Below are positions 5,858 through 7,471 of a stretch of DNA of 7,471 nt, one piece after another. Every line of letters starts with the position of its first letter. Position 1 is the stretch's first letter. A program made the translations under genes and the position numbers. Origin of the DNA: Arthrobacter sp. (GTDB lineage: Bacteria > Actinomycetota > Actinomycetes > Actinomycetales > Micrococcaceae); NCBI GenBank assembly GCA_018260285.1, contig JAGLBH010000078.1:1-7471 (forward strand), read 5' to 3'. The notes beneath the pieces are model-generated. The model did not search any database and had not been told where the DNA came from. It saw only the letters and a list, made by a program, of their open reading frames with translations.

Positions 5858-6352
5858 CTACTTGGCGTCCGTCTCCGTGGCCTCGGCAGCAGGTGCCTCG
5901 GTCTGAGCGGTCTCGACCTCGGCCGGAGCCTCAGCCGGGGCGGCAGCCTTGGCTGCCTGAGTTGCTTCCTTCACGACAGCCTGCTTCGGGGAGACAGGCT
6001 CCATGACGAGCTCGATGACTGCCATCGGAGCGTTGTCGCCGGCGCGGTTGCCGATCTTCGTGATGCGGGTGTAGCCGCCTTCACGCTGAGCCATTGCCGG
6101 TGCGATCTCGTCGAAGAGCTCGCGGACCACGAGCTTGTCGCCGATGCGACGAAGAACGCGGCGGCGTGCGGCGAGGTCGCCGCGCTTGGCGAAGGTGATG
6201 AAGCGCTCGGCAACCGGGCGGAGGCGCTTGGCCTTCGTCACGGTCGTGGTGATGCGCTTGTGCTCGAAGAGCTGGGCCGAGAGGTTTGCGAGCATGATGC
6301 GCTCGTGTGCCGCTCCGCCTCCGAGGCGAGGACCCTTGGTGGGCGTAGGCAT
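5858..6352 (-). CDS. rplQ: 50S ribosomal protein L17
   Basis: L17 is a large-subunit protein near the peptide exit tunnel. The 164-residue product starts [13 protein letters not shown], then [18 protein letters not shown] and the basic [25 protein letters not shown], all hallmarks of L17. The conserved fold ends near residue 117 (MAVIELV). Residues about 120-164 form a low-complexity tail rich in Ala, Glu, Pro and Thr, which makes the protein longer than the roughly 120-130 residues of E. coli L17; such tails are common in actinobacteria. The start is well supported: AAGGAG lies 7 nt before the ATG at 6352. It follows rpoA by 75 nt on the same strand, the usual rpoA-rplQ pair. Confidence 0.97.
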   Translation of the reverse strand: MPTPTKGPRLGGGAAHERIMLANLSAQLFEHKRITTTVTKAKRLRPVAERFITFAKRGDLAARRRVLRRIGDKLVVRELFDEIAPAMAQREGGYTRITKIGNRAGDNAPMAVIELVMEPVSPKQAVVKEATQAAKAAAPAEAPAEVETAQTEAPAAEATETDAK

Positions 6353-6376
6353 GGTATTTCTCCTTGTCTTGCTCCG

Positions 6377-6395
6377 CAGTTCGCTCTAGCGACTG
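6377..6395 (-). other. Small hairpin in the rpoA-rplQ spacer
   Basis: The minus strand reads CAGTCGC, a TAGA loop, GCG, one bulged A, then ACTG, giving a 7-bp stem. It lies between the rpoA stop and the rplQ ribosome binding site. There is no U-tract after it, so it is not a terminator. It could influence rplQ translation or RNA processing, but only its form is visible. Confidence 0.3.
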
Positions 6396-6427
6396 GGAAA
6401 AACGATACGTATGAACGAACGAGTCTC

Positions 6428-7435
6428 TTAGAACTCTTCGCTGCTGAAGACGGACTCTTCTTCGATTTCCTGCGCGCGAGCGGCAAGGTCGAACCCGGGA
6501 GGGGAATCCTTGAGCGCAAGGCCGAGCTCAACGAGCTTGTCCTTGACCTCGTCGATCGACTTGGCGCCGAAGTTGCGGATGTCCATGAGGTCTGCCTCGG
6601 AGCGGCTGACGAGCTCACCCACAGTGTGGATGCCCTCGCGCTTGAGGCAGTTGTAGGAGCGAACCGACAGTTCCAGATCCTCGATCGGCAGAGCAAGGTC
6701 AGCCTGAGCCGCCTGATCCACCGGGCTCGGGCCGATCTCGATGCCCTCTGCCGCAGTGTTGAGCTCACGTGCCAGGCTGAACAGCTCCACGAGCGTGGAG
6801 CCGGCCGAGGCAATGGCGTCACGCGGGGAGATGGCGGCCTTGGTCTCGACGTCGACGATGAGCTTGTCGAAGTCAGTGCGCTGCTCCACACGAGTCGCCT
6901 CGACGCGGAACGTCACCTTGAGAACCGGCGAGTAGATGGAGTCCACCGGAATGCGGCCGATCTCCTGGTCTGCAGACTTGTTCAGAGCTGCCGAGACGTA
7001 GCCGCGGCCGCGCTCGATGGTGAGCTCGAGCTCGAACTTGCCCTTCTCGTTGAGCGTGGCGATATGAAGATCCGGGTTGTGGATCTCGACACCGGCCGGC
7101 GGAGCGATGTCCGCAGCGGTGACGACGCCCGGACCCTGCTTGCGCAGGTAGGCGACAACCGGCTCATCGTGCTCGGAAGAGACGGAGAGGTTCTTGATGT
7201 TCAGGATGATCTCGGTGACGTCTTCCTTGACACCTTCAACCGTGCTGAACTCATGGAGAACACCGTCAATGCGAACGCTCGTCACTGCCGCGCCCGGAAT
7301 GGACGAGAGCAGAGTGCGACGGAGCGAGTTGCCCAGGGTGTAGCCAAAGCCAGGCTCGAGGGGTTCGATCGTGAACCGCGAACGGTTCTCGGAAACGACG
7401 TCTTCAGTCAGCGTGGGGCGCTGTGCGATTAGCAC
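6428..7435 (-). CDS. rpoA: DNA-directed RNA polymerase subunit alpha
   Basis: The alpha subunit dimerises to seed RNA polymerase assembly, and its C-terminal domain contacts upstream promoter DNA and activators. The 335-residue product (E. coli 329) is complete. The N-terminal domain shows [20 protein letters not shown] (21-40) and [19 protein letters not shown] with [16 protein letters not shown], the dimer and beta-contact core. A linker near 230-248 leads to the C-terminal domain, with [12 protein letters not shown] at 258-269, where Arg259 corresponds to E. coli Arg265 for UP-element binding, and the helix-hairpin-helix [15 protein letters not shown]. An acidic tail ends the protein. The start is GTG at 7435-7433, with AAAGGA 8 nt upstream. 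The remaining bases 7436-7471 hold this binding site and no recognisable gene; its usual partner rpsK or rpsD would lie beyond the window. Confidence 0.98.
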   Translation of the reverse strand: MLIAQRPTLTEDVVSENRSRFTIEPLEPGFGYTLGNSLRRTLLSSIPGAAVTSVRIDGVLHEFSTVEGVKEDVTEIILNIKNLSVSSEHDEPVVAYLRKQGPGVVTAADIAPPAGVEIHNPDLHIATLNEKGKFELELTIERGRGYVSAALNKSADQEIGRIPVDSIYSPVLKVTFRVEATRVEQRTDFDKLIVDVETKAAISPRDAIASAGSTLVELFSLARELNTAAEGIEIGPSPVDQAAQADLALPIEDLELSVRSYNCLKREGIHTVGELVSRSEADLMDIRNFGAKSIDEVKDKLVELGLALKDSPPGFDLAARAQEIEEESVFSSEEF

Positions 7436-7471
7436 GTAGTTATTCCTTTCGGCGTGCGTCCGCTATATGAC

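Noticed and set aside
5855..7432. A 525-codon open frame on the plus strand opposite rpoA and rplQ
   Set aside because: It mirrors two conserved genes on the minus strand and arises from GC-rich codon use. Its Leu/Val/Asp/Arg-heavy translation resembles no family I know.

Overview
The window is GC-rich, with dense genes and the conserved actinobacterial gene order rpoA-rplQ-truA-rplM-rpsI-(insert)-glmM, read here on the minus strand. Protein features such as the actinobacterial GlmM ending ([14 protein letters not shown]), the N-terminally extended S9 and the RpoA/L17 tails suggest a high-GC actinobacterium, probably of the Actinomyces/Schaalia group. The genus is inferred from recognition only.

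Right half (about 3600-7435, minus strand): a housekeeping block for transcription and translation. It holds the RNA polymerase alpha subunit (rpoA), ribosomal protein L17 (rplQ), tRNA pseudouridine synthase TruA, then L13 and S9 (rplM-rpsI). A candidate promoter and a leader of roughly 200 nt precede rplM. Hairpins follow rplQ and rpsI.

Left half (1-3600): an amino-sugar module. NagA (plus strand) deacetylates GlcNAc-6-P to GlcN-6-P, and NagB (minus strand) converts GlcN-6-P to fructose-6-P and ammonia. GlmM (minus strand, cut by the left edge) isomerises GlcN-6-P to GlcN-1-P for UDP-GlcNAc and peptidoglycan. The three genes therefore handle the GlcN-6-P branch point between catabolism and wall synthesis. 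nagA and nagB are divergent, only 41 bp apart, with TANNNT boxes 6-7 nt before each start codon and no convincing Shine-Dalgarno sequence. This suggests leaderless mRNAs from facing promoters. The module sits between rpsI and glmM, which are neighbours in many actinobacteria.

The main unexpected observation lies just after nagA. NagA lacks its usual last 20-25 residues and stops inside an imperfect 16-bp tandem duplication. Immediately downstream, in another frame, lie about 40 codons that look like the C-terminus of N-acetylmannosamine-6-phosphate 2-epimerase (NanE). This looks like the scar of a deletion that removed the end of nagA and most of a nanE gene. No CRISPR array, tRNA, rRNA, insertion sequence or phage gene was seen, and I found no convincing new multi-gene system.
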